Shown here: positions 1-8,217 of the stretch, one piece after another
Layout of the letters: every line of letters begins with the position of its first letter
How positions within the stretch are numbered: position 1 is the stretch's first letter
NCBI RefSeq assembly: GCF_033705735.1
Contig: NZ_CP131131.1
Span: forward strand, 682,001 to 746,000
Length of the DNA: 64,000 nucleotides
Source: Shinella zoogloeoides
Lineage (GTDB): Bacteria > Pseudomonadota > Alphaproteobacteria > Rhizobiales > Rhizobiaceae
Direction: 5' to 3'
Notes under the pieces: model-generated
Databases searched by the model: none
What the model saw: only the letters and a program-made list of their open reading frames with translations
What the model was told of the DNA's origin: nothing
Translations under genes and position numbers: made by a program

Positions 1-343
1 CTTCGAGACGCATCACATCGGGCAGATAGGCCAGCGGCCGCGCAGGCTCGAAAGCGGCTGCGAAGTCCGGAAAATCGTCGCCATAGGCAAGTAGCACCGG
101 CGAGTGTGGCGGATGGTCTTTTATGAAGTCCGCTGCCATGGCCCGGAAGAAATCCGCCCCGACGATGCTTTCCGCCGCGGGAAAGCGCGAGGCCAGGGCA
201 CCCGTGAGGCTTGCCGTGACATTGTTGCGATAGACGTCGTAGCGGCGCTGCGGCACGGCTTCGTTCCATGCCGCCAGGCCGTCGGGCGGCAGGCTTGCTC
301 CGAAAAGTCCGGCGGCAAAGGCATTCTGGGTGATCTCTGACAT
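1..343 (-). CDS. bufC: BufC/HvfC-type DUF2063 protein (partial, runs off window start)
   Basis: Reading leftward from an ATG at 343, about 114 residues are visible before the window edge and no stop is reached. The N-terminal pattern (RRYDVYRNNV, SLTGALASRFPAAESIVG, FFRAMAADFI, PPHSPVLLAYGDDFPDFAA) is the DUF2063 N-terminal domain of BufC/HvfC proteins. In bufferin operons this protein partners the DUF692 enzyme and is thought to bind the precursor peptide. The ATG lies 2 nt after the stop of the bufB-like gene, so the two are very likely co-translated. The C-terminal half is outside the window. Confidence 0.85.
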   Translation of the reverse strand, partial: MSEITQNAFAAGLFGASLPPDGLAAWNEAVPQRRYDVYRNNVTASLTGALASRFPAAESIVGADFFRAMAADFIKDHPPHSPVLLAYGDDFPDFAAAFEPARPLAYLPDVMRLE

Positions 344-345
344 GG

Positions 346-1200
346 TCAGGCCGCTCTCTGCCGTGCGGCATTGTCGAGCATGCGCTGCGCCGAGACCACT
401 TCTTCGCGCAGCACCGGCCAAGCCGGCACGTTATTGTCCCATTCGATGAGGCTTGCCACCGGCCCGATACGGCGAAGAACGGTCTGGTAGAGCGCCCAGA
501 CGGGGTCCTTCACCGGCGTGTCATGGCTGTCTATGAGCAAGGGCGCACCGAGATCGTCCACCGTTTCGGAATGGCCGCTGAGATGGATTTCCCGCACGGC
601 TTCGAGCGGGAAGCGGGCGACATAGGCGTCGGGATCGAGATTATGGTTCGTTGCGGCGACGAAGACGTTGTTGACGTCGAGCAGGAGGCCACAGCCGGTG
701 CGCCGGACGATCTCGGCCAGGAAGGCGGTTTCCTCGATCGTACTTTCGGTAAAGAGCAGGTAGGTCGCGGGGTTTTCGAGCAGCATTTGCCGGCCCAGCG
801 CCGACTGTACCTCGTCGATGTGATCGGCGACGCGGGCGAGCGTTTCCCCCGTATAGGGCAGGGGCAGGAGGTCGTTGAGGAAGACGCTGTCATGGGTCGA
901 CCAGGCGAGATGCTCGGAGAAGCTCTCCGGCTGGTAGCGGTCGCAGAGCGCCTTCAGCCGGGCGAGATGATCACGGTCGAGCGGCTGCATGGAGCCGATG
1001 GAAAGGCCGACGCCGTGAATGGAGATGGCATGGTCCTCGCGCAGCTTGCCAAGCTGCGCATGCGGCGGGCCGCCCGCGCCCATATAGTTTTCCGCATGGA
1101 CCTCGAAGAAGCCGATGGGCTGCGGCACGGCGAGGATATCGGCGAAATGCTCGGGCTTGAAGCCGGCGCCGGCACGGCGCGGAAGCGTGGAAGGGATCAT
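346..1200 (-). CDS. bufB: DUF692 / MNIO-family multinuclear iron oxidase (BufB-like)
   Basis: 284 aa, the usual length of DUF692 (MNIO) proteins, a TIM-barrel fold with a di- or tri-iron site. Family motifs are intact: EVHAENYMG near residue 34, IHGVGLSIG near 61, SEHLAW near 94, LLENPATYL near 141, [10 protein letters not shown] near 172, EIHLSGH near 205, DSHDTPV and IEWDNNVP toward the C terminus; these hold the His, Asp and Glu metal ligands. In bufferin systems this enzyme modifies Cys residues of the exported precursor peptide. It sits 63 nt after the bufA-like gene and 2 nt before the bufC-like gene. An SD-like GAAAGG precedes the ATG at 1200. Confidence 0.93.
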   Translation of the reverse strand: MIPSTLPRRAGAGFKPEHFADILAVPQPIGFFEVHAENYMGAGGPPHAQLGKLREDHAISIHGVGLSIGSMQPLDRDHLARLKALCDRYQPESFSEHLAWSTHDSVFLNDLLPLPYTGETLARVADHIDEVQSALGRQMLLENPATYLLFTESTIEETAFLAEIVRRTGCGLLLDVNNVFVAATNHNLDPDAYVARFPLEAVREIHLSGHSETVDDLGAPLLIDSHDTPVKDPVWALYQTVLRRIGPVASLIEWDNNVPAWPVLREEVVSAQRMLDNAARQRAA

Positions 1201-1263
1201 GGCGGGACCTTTCTGAAGAGAGGTGACGGCGCCGGGCTGGCGCCGTCCGCTGCAGGGCTCGCG

Positions 1264-1545
1264 TCAGGCCGGGGCCGGGCCCTGTTCCAGCATGCCGTGC
1301 CCGTCGGGGGTCTTCATCGACATGCAGGTGCCCTTGGGAACCAGCTTGAAGGCGTTCTTCTGATAGTCGATCTTCGAGGTGCCGGCGCAGGTCGTGCCCG
1401 GGCCTGCGGCGCAGTCGTTCTGGCCCTTCATCGCGATGCCGTAGCACTTCTCCTTGGCGTCATCGGCGGCGGCGGGCGTGGCAATGGCGGCAAGCGCGGA
1501 AGCGAGCGAACCGGCAAGGGCGAGGGTGGCGATCGTGGTCTTCAT
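1264..1545 (-). CDS. bufA: Bufferin precursor peptide, DUF2282 family (BufA1-like)
   Basis: 93 aa when started at the ATG at 1545 (SD-like GGAGAC upstream); a longer frame from 1575 would put ten charged residues before an obvious signal peptide and is rejected. Residues 1-27 are a Sec signal with an Ala-rich core and cleavage near PAAA-DD. The mature part carries four Cys (34, 45, 53, 74), the DUF2282 arrangement, around [13 protein letters not shown]. Members are ribosomally made, post-translationally modified peptides that bind copper in the periplasm. First gene of bufA-bufB-bufC and divergent from an ECF sigma/anti-sigma pair, the usual regulatory context. Confidence 0.9.
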   Translation of the reverse strand: MKTTIATLALAGSLASALAAIATPAAADDAKEKCYGIAMKGQNDCAAGPGTTCAGTSKIDYQKNAFKLVPKGTCMSMKTPDGHGMLEQGPAPA

Positions 1546-1594
1546 TCTCTGTCTCCGTTTTGGGGCCAGCCGCAATTGGCTGTGCAGGATCGGC

Positions 1595-1621
1595 TACGGA
1601 GGGAGGGAGACGGCTCGTTAC
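1595..1621 (-). promoter_or_regulatory. Candidate ECF-sigma promoter for bufA operon
   Basis: On the minus strand GTAAC (1621-1617) is followed after 18 nt by CGTA (1598-1595), about 50 nt upstream of the bufA start. A very similar GTAAC-N17-CGTA lies on the plus strand before the sigma gene. ECF sigma factors of this group typically recognise a GTAAC-type -35 and a CG-containing -10. Inferred from pattern and position only. Confidence 0.5.
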
Positions 1622-1734
1622 AGCGGGGCCTATCGATTTTTCACGAAAGCCTTGACGATGGATCGATCCGTTTAAGAAAAAATCCTTTTGTATCAGCTGT
1701 TTGGGCGTTCCGTGCATTTCTCGCTGCACGCGCG

Positions 1735-1760
1735 GTAACAAATTCGTGTCTCCCGGCGTA
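1735..1760 (+). promoter_or_regulatory. Candidate autoregulated ECF-sigma promoter
   Basis: GTAAC (1735-1739), 17 nt, then CGTA (1757-1760) directly before the sigma gene. It mirrors the element before bufA. The predicted transcription start would fall only about 5-8 nt before the GTG at 1773, so the message would be nearly leaderless or the true start codon lies downstream; this lowers confidence. Confidence 0.4.
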
Positions 1761-1772
1761 GGGTAGGCAGCA

Positions 1773-2327
1773 GTGAAACAGTCGGCGCGCGAAGAGGAAT
1801 GGGCAGCATGGCTGCGCCTTGCCATGAAGGGCGAGACGCAGGCCTATAGCCGTTTCCTTGTGGCGGTAACGCCGTATCTGCGCGCCATGGCGCGGCGGCG
1901 TTGCGACCAGTACGGCGCACCGGCGAGCGAGGCGGAGGATGTCGTGCAGGAGGTGCTGCTCGCCATCCACCTCAAGCGCGGCACATGGGACCCCGCCCGA
2001 CCGCTCGGCCCCTGGTTGACGACCATCGTGCGCAACAAGCTGGTCGACAGCCTGCGGCGCCGTGGTCGACACGGCAATGTGCCGCTGGAGGATGTTGCGG
2101 ATTTCCTGGAGGCGGAGGACGAGACGCACGAGGCTGCCGACCGGCTCGATGCGAAGACCATGCTCAACCGGCTGAAGGATCCGCAGCGCGATATCGTGCG
2201 CTCGATTTCCCTGGAAGGTGCGAGCGTCAGGGAGACGGCGGAGAGGTTGAAGATGACGGAGGTCGCGGTGCGCGTATCCCTCCACCGGGCGCTGAAATCG
2301 CTGGCGGCCCTTTATCGGAGCGAATGA
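1773..2327 (+). CDS. ECF RNA polymerase sigma factor (SigF/ECF-NrsF type)
   Basis: 184 aa. Region sigma-2 spans about residues 25-90 (YLRAMARRR, EAEDVVQEVLLAIH, RPLGPWLTTIVRNKLVDSLRR) and sigma-4 about residues 125-180 with a helix-turn-helix (SVRETAERLKMTEVAVRVSLHRALKSL). GTG start at 1773, preceded by the purine-rich GGGTAGG. The next gene, 3 nt downstream, encodes a DUF1109 membrane anti-sigma factor, which places this in the ECF group controlled by NrsF. Context implies control of the divergent bufferin operon in response to metal or oxidative stress. Confidence 0.93.
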   Translation: MKQSAREEEWAAWLRLAMKGETQAYSRFLVAVTPYLRAMARRRCDQYGAPASEAEDVVQEVLLAIHLKRGTWDPARPLGPWLTTIVRNKLVDSLRRRGRHGNVPLEDVADFLEAEDETHEAADRLDAKTMLNRLKDPQRDIVRSISLEGASVRETAERLKMTEVAVRVSLHRALKSLAALYRSE

Positions 2328-2330
2328 CAT

Positions 2331-2966
2331 ATGAAGACCGACGACCTGATCACCTTGATGACGCAAGATGCATCTGTCGACCTGCGCTACGGCCGGGCGC
2401 TTGCACTTGCGCTCGGGACGGGCACTGTCTTTTCCGCGGTGCTGCTGATCGTCACGATCGGCCTGCGGCACGACATGGCGAGTGTCTTCGAGACGGTGCG
2501 TGTCTTCTTCAAGATCAGCGTTACCTTGGTGCTCGCCGTCCTTGCGGCCCGGCTTGCCATGCGCATCGGCCGGCCGGGGGCGGAGACGCGTTTCCCCGCT
2601 CTCCTGCTCGGCGTGCCCTTTGCCATGGTCGCTGTCGCCGTCATCATCGAACTCACCACGCTGCCGGTTGATGCTTGGCGGACGAGTCTCGTCGGACGCA
2701 ACGCGCTGTTCTGTCTGTTCTTCGTGCCGGTCCTGTCGCTTGCGCCCTTGGCGGGCCTGTTCTGGGCGCTGAAAAAAGGCGCACCCGAAAATCCGATGGC
2801 GGCCGGTGCCGCTGCCGGCCTTGCCGCAAGCGCAATTGCCGCAGCGATTTACGCCTGGCATTGCCCTGACGACAGCCCACTCTTTCTCGCCACCTGGTAC
2901 ACGATCGCCATCGCCGGCGTGACCGTCGCAGGCGCACTGCTTGGCCGACGGTTGTTGCGCTGGTAA
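2331..2966 (+). CDS. NrsF-type anti-sigma factor, DUF1109 membrane protein
   Basis: 211 aa, with about six membrane segments after a short cytoplasmic N terminus (MKTDDLITLMTQDASVDLRY) that would contact the sigma factor. The family signature is clear in the last third: FWALKKGAPENP, GAAAGLAASAIAAAIYAWHCPDDS, LATWYTIAIAG, GALLGRRLLRW. Two Cys (one in the YAWHC motif) are the residues through which family members are thought to sense metals. Begins 3 nt after the sigma gene stop, so almost certainly co-translated with it. Confidence 0.93.
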   Translation: MKTDDLITLMTQDASVDLRYGRALALALGTGTVFSAVLLIVTIGLRHDMASVFETVRVFFKISVTLVLAVLAARLAMRIGRPGAETRFPALLLGVPFAMVAVAVIIELTTLPVDAWRTSLVGRNALFCLFFVPVLSLAPLAGLFWALKKGAPENPMAAGAAAGLAASAIAAAIYAWHCPDDSPLFLATWYTIAIAGVTVAGALLGRRLLRW

Positions 2967-3053
2967 ATCGCGAACCGAGCTGGCGTGTGATCAGCGAAAG
3001 GCTGTGACATCACAGGTACGGCAGGGCTTTCTGCAATCCGGAGCCTGCGCACA

Positions 3054-3251
3054 TCACATGTTATCTAAATACTGGAAGCTGCACAGCAATCGGACGAGTT
3101 CCGATTGCCGGGAGATAGACATCTTGTTGAAGATAGCCTTCAGGCGCGTCCGTGCGCTTTCGTAGGAGATATTCTCCGTACTTGCCGCCTGTCGCAAAGA
3201 ACTCCCTTCGCTCAGGCGTAGTGTTAGACAGATTTCTGCCGGTGTCTTCAT
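3054..3251 (-). pseudogene. C-terminal LuxR-type HTH fragment of a regulator
   Basis: Read leftward from a Met codon at 3251, about 65 residues form a LuxR/GerE helix-turn-helix (TPAEICLTLRLSEGSSLRQ, then ENISYESARTRLKAIFNKMSISRQSELVRLL). This is the C-terminal DNA-binding domain only; family members carry 150-250 residues before it. The open frame continues upstream to 3398, but those residues show no domain and are antisense to a binding-protein remnant. It is therefore read as a truncated regulator rather than a complete 114-aa gene. Confidence 0.6.
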
Positions 3252-3432
3252 CGTGCAGGACTGGCAGGACGACACGGTCTTCAAGGACCTGCGCATCCAG
3301 GCGCGCGCCGCGGCGTGTATCTCCGTCGCGCTCCTCAAGGGCGAACCGCTTCCGAAAGACCTGATGAACACGAGCTTCGACAATGGTGGCAATGTCATCC
3401 CCGGCGCCTCGCTGCCGGTGCGCTCGGCTAGA
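3241..3432 (+). pseudogene. C-terminal fragment of a sugar ABC binding protein
   Basis: The plus-strand frame through 3253 reads QDDTVFKDLRIQARAAACIS, then VALLKGEPLPKD and SFDNGGNVIPGASLP. This matches the C-terminal part of xylose/multiple-sugar periplasmic binding proteins (VFKD-R-A, then an NG---VP segment). There is no start, no N-terminal two-thirds and no proper C terminus: the frame runs on into the complement of the next permease gene. It abuts the LuxR-HTH fragment, which reads the other way. Probably a remnant left by rearrangement. Confidence 0.55.
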
Positions 3433-3437
3433 ACCCT

Positions 3438-4421
3438 TCAAGCGCTGCGGTGCCGCGCCATCAGCTTTGCCTGCAGCACGACGACGACGAGGAGGAAGGC
3501 GCCGCGGATGACGGATTGCCAGTAGGCGGAAAGCGAGATCCAGCCGAGGCCGTTTTCGAAGTTGAGGATGTTGAAGACCATGGCGAGGAGCAGGGCGCCG
3601 GCGAGCGTCGCGCCGACGGAGCCAGAGCCGCCGGTAAGCAGCGTGCCGCCCACAACGACGGAGGCGATGGCGAAGAGCTCCCAGCCCACGCCCTCCGTCG
3701 GCTGGCCCGCGCCGAACTGCGCGGCGAGGATGACGCCTGCAAGGCCGGCGAGCGTGCCGGAGGCGAGATAGACGGCGGCCAGCGTGCGCTCGACCTTGAG
3801 GCCCATCAGGCCGGCCGTCGCCTCGCCGTCGCCGATGGCGAGGATATGGCGGCCGACCGGCAGCTTCTCCAGCACCAGCCAGCCGAGGACATAGGCGGCG
3901 ATGCCGATCCAGGCGGGGATGGGAAAGCCCAGGAAGTCGTCCTGGCCGATGGTGGTGAAGCCGCTGTCGTAGGAGACGGAGACCGACTGGTTGTCGGCAA
4001 GCAGCAGCCCTGTGCCATAGGCCGCCAGCATGGTCGCGAGCGTGGCGATGAAGGGCTGGATGCGCATCTTCGTGATGATGAAGCCGTTCAGCGCGCCGAC
4101 GGCGAAGCCCGCCGCCATGCCGCCGAGGAGGCCGGCCGCCCAGTGATAGGGCGACAGGAGGGCCGCCACCACGCTTGCCATCGCCGCCGTGCCGCCGACC
4201 GAAAGATCGATGCCGCCGGTGATGATGACGAAGGCCATGCCGAGCGCGATCAGCGCGAACATGGAATTGTAGCGCAGGAAGCTGAGGATATTGAACGATG
4301 ACAGGAAGTTGTCGTAGCGCAGCGCGCCGAACAGGATGAGGCCCGCGAGCGCGAGGATGACGCCGGCTCGGGCGAGATCGCCCGAGGACTTGATGGCGAA
4401 GGGGCGGAGGAGGGCGTGCAT
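3438..4421 (-). CDS. yjfF: Sugar ABC transporter permease, YjfF-like
   Basis: 327 aa from the ATG at 4421, which has a good SD (GAGGAGA) in the end of the preceding gene; a TTG at 4436 is in frame but lacks that spacing. It is a BPD_transp_2 (RbsC-fold) permease with about 8-10 hydrophobic segments and the family motifs GGIDLSVGGTAAM near residue 70 and SVVVGGTLLTGGSGSVGATL in the last third. Last gene of a binding protein-ATPase-permease-permease operon, the same order as E. coli ytfQ-ytfR-ytfT-yjfF. Likely imports a monosaccharide such as galactofuranose or a related sugar; the actual ligand is not readable from sequence. Confidence 0.88.
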   Translation of the reverse strand: MHALLRPFAIKSSGDLARAGVILALAGLILFGALRYDNFLSSFNILSFLRYNSMFALIALGMAFVIITGGIDLSVGGTAAMASVVAALLSPYHWAAGLLGGMAAGFAVGALNGFIITKMRIQPFIATLATMLAAYGTGLLLADNQSVSVSYDSGFTTIGQDDFLGFPIPAWIGIAAYVLGWLVLEKLPVGRHILAIGDGEATAGLMGLKVERTLAAVYLASGTLAGLAGVILAAQFGAGQPTEGVGWELFAIASVVVGGTLLTGGSGSVGATLAGALLLAMVFNILNFENGLGWISLSAYWQSVIRGAFLLVVVVLQAKLMARHRSA

Positions 4422-4432
4422 GATGGGTCTCC

Positions 4433-5443
4433 TCAATGCCTGTCGGCGCGCTGCTGGATGAAGACGGCGAGCACGATGAGCCCGGCCTTGACGATGAGGG
4501 CGGCGGCATCCGGCACGCCATTGGCGAGCAGCGTGTAGCGCACGAGCTGGATGACGAAGGCGCCGATGACGGTGCCGACGATGTTGGCCCGCCCGCCCGT
4601 CAGGAGCGTGCCGCCGACGGCCACGGCCGCGATGGCGTCGAGCTCCATGCCGAGGCCGACGAGATTGGCGTCGCTCGCCGAATTGCGCGCGACAACGACG
4701 AGGCCGGCAAGCCCGGCCAGCGCCCCGCTGATCATATAGACCAGCAGCTTGACGCGCTTGACCGGAATGCCCGTCAGCCGCGCCGCCTTCTCGTTGCCGC
4801 CGACGGCGATGACCTGGCGGCCGATGACGGTGTAGCGGATCATGGCGGAGGCGAGCGCGACGATGACGATCATCAGCACGACCTGCGCCGGAATGCCGGC
4901 GACGCGGCCCATGGCGATGAATTGGAATCCTTCGTTTCTGAAGACCTGCAGATTGCCGTTGGTCATGACCTGCGCGATGCCGCGGCCGGCGATGAACAGC
5001 ACCAGCGTCGCGATGATCGGCTGGATCGAGAAACGCGTCACGAGCAGCCCGTTGAACAGGCCGAAAAGACCCGCGACCGCGACCGGGATGACGAAGGCGA
5101 GCGCCACGGCGAAGGCCATGTTCTCCACCTGCCAGAACTGGCCCATGAAGATCATCGGCGCCAGCGCTCCCGATATCGCCATCAGCGAGCCGACCGAAAG
5201 GTCGATGCCGCCGGTGGCGATGACCAGCGTCATGCCGGTGGCGACGATGACGATGGTGGCGACCTGCGTGAGGTTCACGTTCAGCGTCTGCCAGGATAGG
5301 AAGTTCGGCGTCACCGCGATGTTGAAGACGATGAGCGCCAGGAAGGCGACGAAGGTGCCGTAGCGGCTCGCCAGCGAAAACAGCCGGCCGCCCGAAGAGA
5401 GCGTGCCCGACGGCTGCGGGGCGGGGGTCTCGATCGTCGTCAT
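4433..5443 (-). CDS. ytfT: Sugar ABC transporter permease, YtfT-like
   Basis: 336 aa, BPD_transp_2 family, with a cytoplasmic N terminus of about 30 residues and then hydrophobic segments. The GGIDLSVGSLMAISGAL motif sits near residue 75 and AIAAVAVGGTLLTGGRANIVGTV in the C-terminal third. The ATG overlaps the stop of the ATPase gene (ATGA), so translation is coupled. A second permease follows, as expected for a YtfT/YjfF heterodimeric channel. Confidence 0.9.
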   Translation of the reverse strand: MTTIETPAPQPSGTLSSGGRLFSLASRYGTFVAFLALIVFNIAVTPNFLSWQTLNVNLTQVATIVIVATGMTLVIATGGIDLSVGSLMAISGALAPMIFMGQFWQVENMAFAVALAFVIPVAVAGLFGLFNGLLVTRFSIQPIIATLVLFIAGRGIAQVMTNGNLQVFRNEGFQFIAMGRVAGIPAQVVLMIVIVALASAMIRYTVIGRQVIAVGGNEKAARLTGIPVKRVKLLVYMISGALAGLAGLVVVARNSASDANLVGLGMELDAIAAVAVGGTLLTGGRANIVGTVIGAFVIQLVRYTLLANGVPDAAALIVKAGLIVLAVFIQQRADRH

Positions 5444-6948
5444 GTCATTTCACCTGATGGGTCCACCTGATGGGCCATGGCCGAAAGCAGCGCCGCCTCG
5501 CTCAGTTCCCTGCGCGGCAGGGTCGCGACCGATGTGCCGTCGCTGAGCACGGTGACGCGGTCGGCGGCGGCGAGAAGCTCTTCCAGCTCGGAGGAGATCA
5601 TCAGCACGCTGAGGCCCTCGTCGGCGAGGCTGCGCAGGAGCTTGAGGATTTCCGACTTCGCGCCGATGTCGATGCCGCGGGTCGGCTCGTCGATGATGAG
5701 GACGCGCGGATCGGTGGCCAGCCATCGGGCAAGCAGCACCTTCTGCTGGTTGCCGCCGGAGAGTTCCTTGATCGGCTGGTCGGGCGACGCGCATTTGACG
5801 CCGAGCGCCCGGATGTAGCGGGTGACGATCTCGTTCTGCCGCGCGCGGTCGACGATGCCGGCCTTCCTCAACTTCGGCAGCAGCGCCAGCGTCATGTTCT
5901 CGCGGATGCTCATGTCGGGCACGATGCCGTCGATCTTGCGGTCCTCGGAAACGAGGCCGATGCCATCGGCGATCGCATCCGCCGGCTCGCGATAGGCGCG
6001 CTCCCGTCCGTCCATGCGGATGGTGCCACGCTGCATCCTGTCCGCGCCGAAGACGAGGCGGGCGGTCTCCGTGCGGCCGGAGCCGAGCAGGCCCGCAAGG
6101 CCCGAGATCTCGCCCTCGCGCACGTCGAGGCTCACGTCGCGCACGCGCACGCCCGCGCCGGCATGCTCGACGGAAAGGCGGACGGGCCGGTCGGGCACGT
6201 CCCCGTCCGGCGCCATAGCCTGGAAGGCGGCGAGCTCCTTGCCGAGCATGTGGCGCACCAGCGCCATCTTGGGCATGTCGGCCATCGGGCTTTTCGCCAC
6301 CGTCTGGCCGTCCCGCATGATCGTCACGCGGTCGCAGATCGCGTAGAGCTCGTCCAGCCGGTGGCCGATGAAGATGACAGCGACGCCGGAGCGCTTCAGC
6401 GTGCGGATCGTCTCGAAGAGCACCGCGACCTCCCGCTCGTCGAGCGAGGAGGTCGGCTCGTCCATGATGACGAGGCGGGCGTTCTGCGTGACCGCGCGGG
6501 CGATCGCCACCATCTGCCGGGTCGCGGCATCGAAATGCGCGACGGGACGGTCGACGTCGATGGAAAGATTGAAGGTCTTCAGCACCGCCTCCGCGCCGCG
6601 CCGCATGGCGGCGTGGTCGATCAGGCCGAAGCGCCTGGGTTCGCGGGAGAGGTAGATATTCTCCGCCACCGAGCGCTGCGGGGCGAGGTTGATTTCCTGG
6701 TAGATCGTCGCGATGCCGGCGGACTGGGCCTGCGCGGGCATGGAGAAATCGACCTCCCTGCCATCGAAGGTGACGCTGCCTTCGTCGCGGCGATAGACGC
6801 CGGTGAGGATCTTGATCAGCGTGGATTTTCCCGCGCCGTTCTGCCCGACCAGCGCCATGACCTCCGCCGGCTCGACGTCGAGCGAGGCGGATTTCAGCGC
6901 GGCGACGCCGGCGAACGCCTTGGAAATGCCCTGCATGGACAGAAGCAT
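5440..6948 (-). CDS. ytfR: Sugar ABC transporter ATPase, two NBDs (YtfR/RbsA-like)
   Basis: 502 aa from the ATG at 6948, which has a strong SD (AGAGGAGG) 5-7 nt upstream; in-frame Met codons further upstream lie before or across that SD and are not used. It has two ABC domains in one chain. Domain 1 has Walker A GQNGAGKST (residues 35-43), a degenerate signature (FDAATRQMVAIARAV) and Walker B LVIMDEPTSSLDE. Domain 2 has a weak Walker A (LLGSGRTE), signature LSGGNQQKV and Walker [13 protein letters not shown]. This asymmetry is normal for RbsA-type ATPases. Lies between the binding protein and permease genes. Confidence 0.93.
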   Translation of the reverse strand: MLLSMQGISKAFAGVAALKSASLDVEPAEVMALVGQNGAGKSTLIKILTGVYRRDEGSVTFDGREVDFSMPAQAQSAGIATIYQEINLAPQRSVAENIYLSREPRRFGLIDHAAMRRGAEAVLKTFNLSIDVDRPVAHFDAATRQMVAIARAVTQNARLVIMDEPTSSLDEREVAVLFETIRTLKRSGVAVIFIGHRLDELYAICDRVTIMRDGQTVAKSPMADMPKMALVRHMLGKELAAFQAMAPDGDVPDRPVRLSVEHAGAGVRVRDVSLDVREGEISGLAGLLGSGRTETARLVFGADRMQRGTIRMDGRERAYREPADAIADGIGLVSEDRKIDGIVPDMSIRENMTLALLPKLRKAGIVDRARQNEIVTRYIRALGVKCASPDQPIKELSGGNQQKVLLARWLATDPRVLIIDEPTRGIDIGAKSEILKLLRSLADEGLSVLMISSELEELLAAADRVTVLSDGTSVATLPRRELSEAALLSAMAHQVDPSGEMT

Positions 6949-7062
6949 CGGTTCCTCCTCTATCCCACCCATGACGAACCTACACCCGAACCGGCGGAAG
7001 ATCGCTCGAAAACGGCCGAGACGGTGGTGCCGCCCCGGCCGCATATGGCTTGGGAGTTTCGA

Positions 7063-8043
7063 TCAGTAGGCGCCGTCGAGTTCCGCGGCCGCGTTGGACG
7101 CGTCGTAGAACTTGTCATCGTTGACGAGGATCGGGTCGATGGCCTCGCCCTTGGCGTAGCGCTGCATCGTCTCGAAGGCCTTCGGCCCGAAGCGTGGGTT
7201 GCACTCGACGACGGCTGCGATCTTGCCGTCGACCACCGCCTGCACGGCTTCCTTGCCGCCGTCGATGGAGAGCACCAGCACATCCTTGCCCGGCACCTTG
7301 CCGGCCGCTTCCAGCGCCGCGATGGCGCCCATCGCCATCTCGTCGTTGTGAGCGTAGATGATGTCGGCATCCGGATGCGCCTGAAGCAGCGCCTCGGCCA
7401 CCTGGCGGCCCTTGTCGCGGGCGAAGTCGCCGGTCTGCGAGGCGACGATCTCGAAGCCGCCGACCGCCTTGATCGCCTCGTCGAAGCCCTTCTTTCGGTC
7501 GTTTGCCGGCGAGGAACCGGTCGTGCCTTCCAGCTCGATGATCTTCGACTTGCCATTGGCGTTCTTGGCGAGCCATTCGGCGATGCGCTTGCCTTCCTCG
7601 ACGAAGTTCGAGCCGATGAAGGTCAGGTAGTCCTCGCCGGCCTTGGCGAGCGAGGGATCGACCGAGCGGTCGAGCAGGATGACCGGGATGCCGGCCTTCT
7701 TGGCGGCCATGACGGCCGGGATCAGCGGCTTTTCCTCGCGCGGGGCGAGGAAGATGACGTCAACGCCCTGGGCGATCATCGAGTTGACGTCGGCGACCTG
7801 CTTGGCGGCCGAGCCGGCGGCGTCGGTATAGACGAGCTGGTAGCCGAGCTTCTCGGCCTCGGCCTTCATGCTGTTCGTCTGGGCGATGCGCCAGGGATTG
7901 TTGGATTCGGTCTGCGCGAAGCCCACCTTGTAGGTGTCCTTCTGTGCGAGCTTCGGCACTTCGGCGATTGCGACGCCGGCGACGGCAAGCGCGCCGATGG
8001 CTGTTGCCGCAAGCATGAAGGTGCGACGGGACATGAATGTCAT
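7063..8043 (-). CDS. ytfQ: Periplasmic sugar-binding protein, YtfQ-like
   Basis: 326 aa. A Tat-like or Sec signal (SRRTFMLAATAIGALAVAGVAIA) precedes a type-1 periplasmic binding domain. Several segments closely follow E. coli YtfQ: QTESNNPWRIAQTNSMKAEA, GVDVIFLAPREEKPLIPA, PVILLDRSVDP, SKIIELEGTTGSSPANDRKKG, SQTGDFARDKGRQV, YAHNDEMAMGAI. YtfQ binds galactofuranose and related sugars, so a furanose or hexose ligand is plausible. Two Met (1 and 4) are possible starts. First gene of the operon, divergent from the LacI regulator. Confidence 0.92.
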   Translation of the reverse strand: MTFMSRRTFMLAATAIGALAVAGVAIAEVPKLAQKDTYKVGFAQTESNNPWRIAQTNSMKAEAEKLGYQLVYTDAAGSAAKQVADVNSMIAQGVDVIFLAPREEKPLIPAVMAAKKAGIPVILLDRSVDPSLAKAGEDYLTFIGSNFVEEGKRIAEWLAKNANGKSKIIELEGTTGSSPANDRKKGFDEAIKAVGGFEIVASQTGDFARDKGRQVAEALLQAHPDADIIYAHNDEMAMGAIAALEAAGKVPGKDVLVLSIDGGKEAVQAVVDGKIAAVVECNPRFGPKAFETMQRYAKGEAIDPILVNDDKFYDASNAAAELDGAY

Positions 8044-8122
8044 GAGCGGTTTCTCCTCCCAGGTTCTGGCCGGTACTCCTCTACCGGACGTGAGCAGATT
8101 CCTGCTTCACATGTGCAAATCT

Positions 8123-8164
8123 TGCGCTAATAATATGAGCAGTCAAGAGCCAAAATTATGAGCA
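8123..8164. promoter_or_regulatory. Candidate LacI operator region
   Basis: Between the divergent ytfQ-like and lacI-type genes, ATGAGCA occurs twice in the same orientation (8135-8141 and 8158-8164), 23 bp or about two helical turns apart. The first copy also ends an imperfect palindrome that begins TGCGC at 8123. A LacI-family dimer regulating both genes would bind here. Pattern-based inference. Confidence 0.35.
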
Positions 8165-8217
8165 CTTGCAAAAAGTCCGCGTGCAGTGCAAAGCACGTCG
8201 AGGGCAGGGAGCGACGC

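Noticed and set aside
1264..1575. 103-aa version of the bufferin precursor
   Set aside because: The extra ten charged N-terminal residues would precede the signal peptide; the ATG at 1545 has an SD-like sequence.
3253..3525. Intact 90-aa plus-strand gene
   Set aside because: Only the part to about 3432 resembles a binding protein; the rest is antisense to the permease, so it was called a remnant.
5470..8130. 886-codon plus-strand frame opposite the YtfQR genes
   Set aside because: Antisense shadow of the ATPase and binding-protein genes, both of which have intact motifs.
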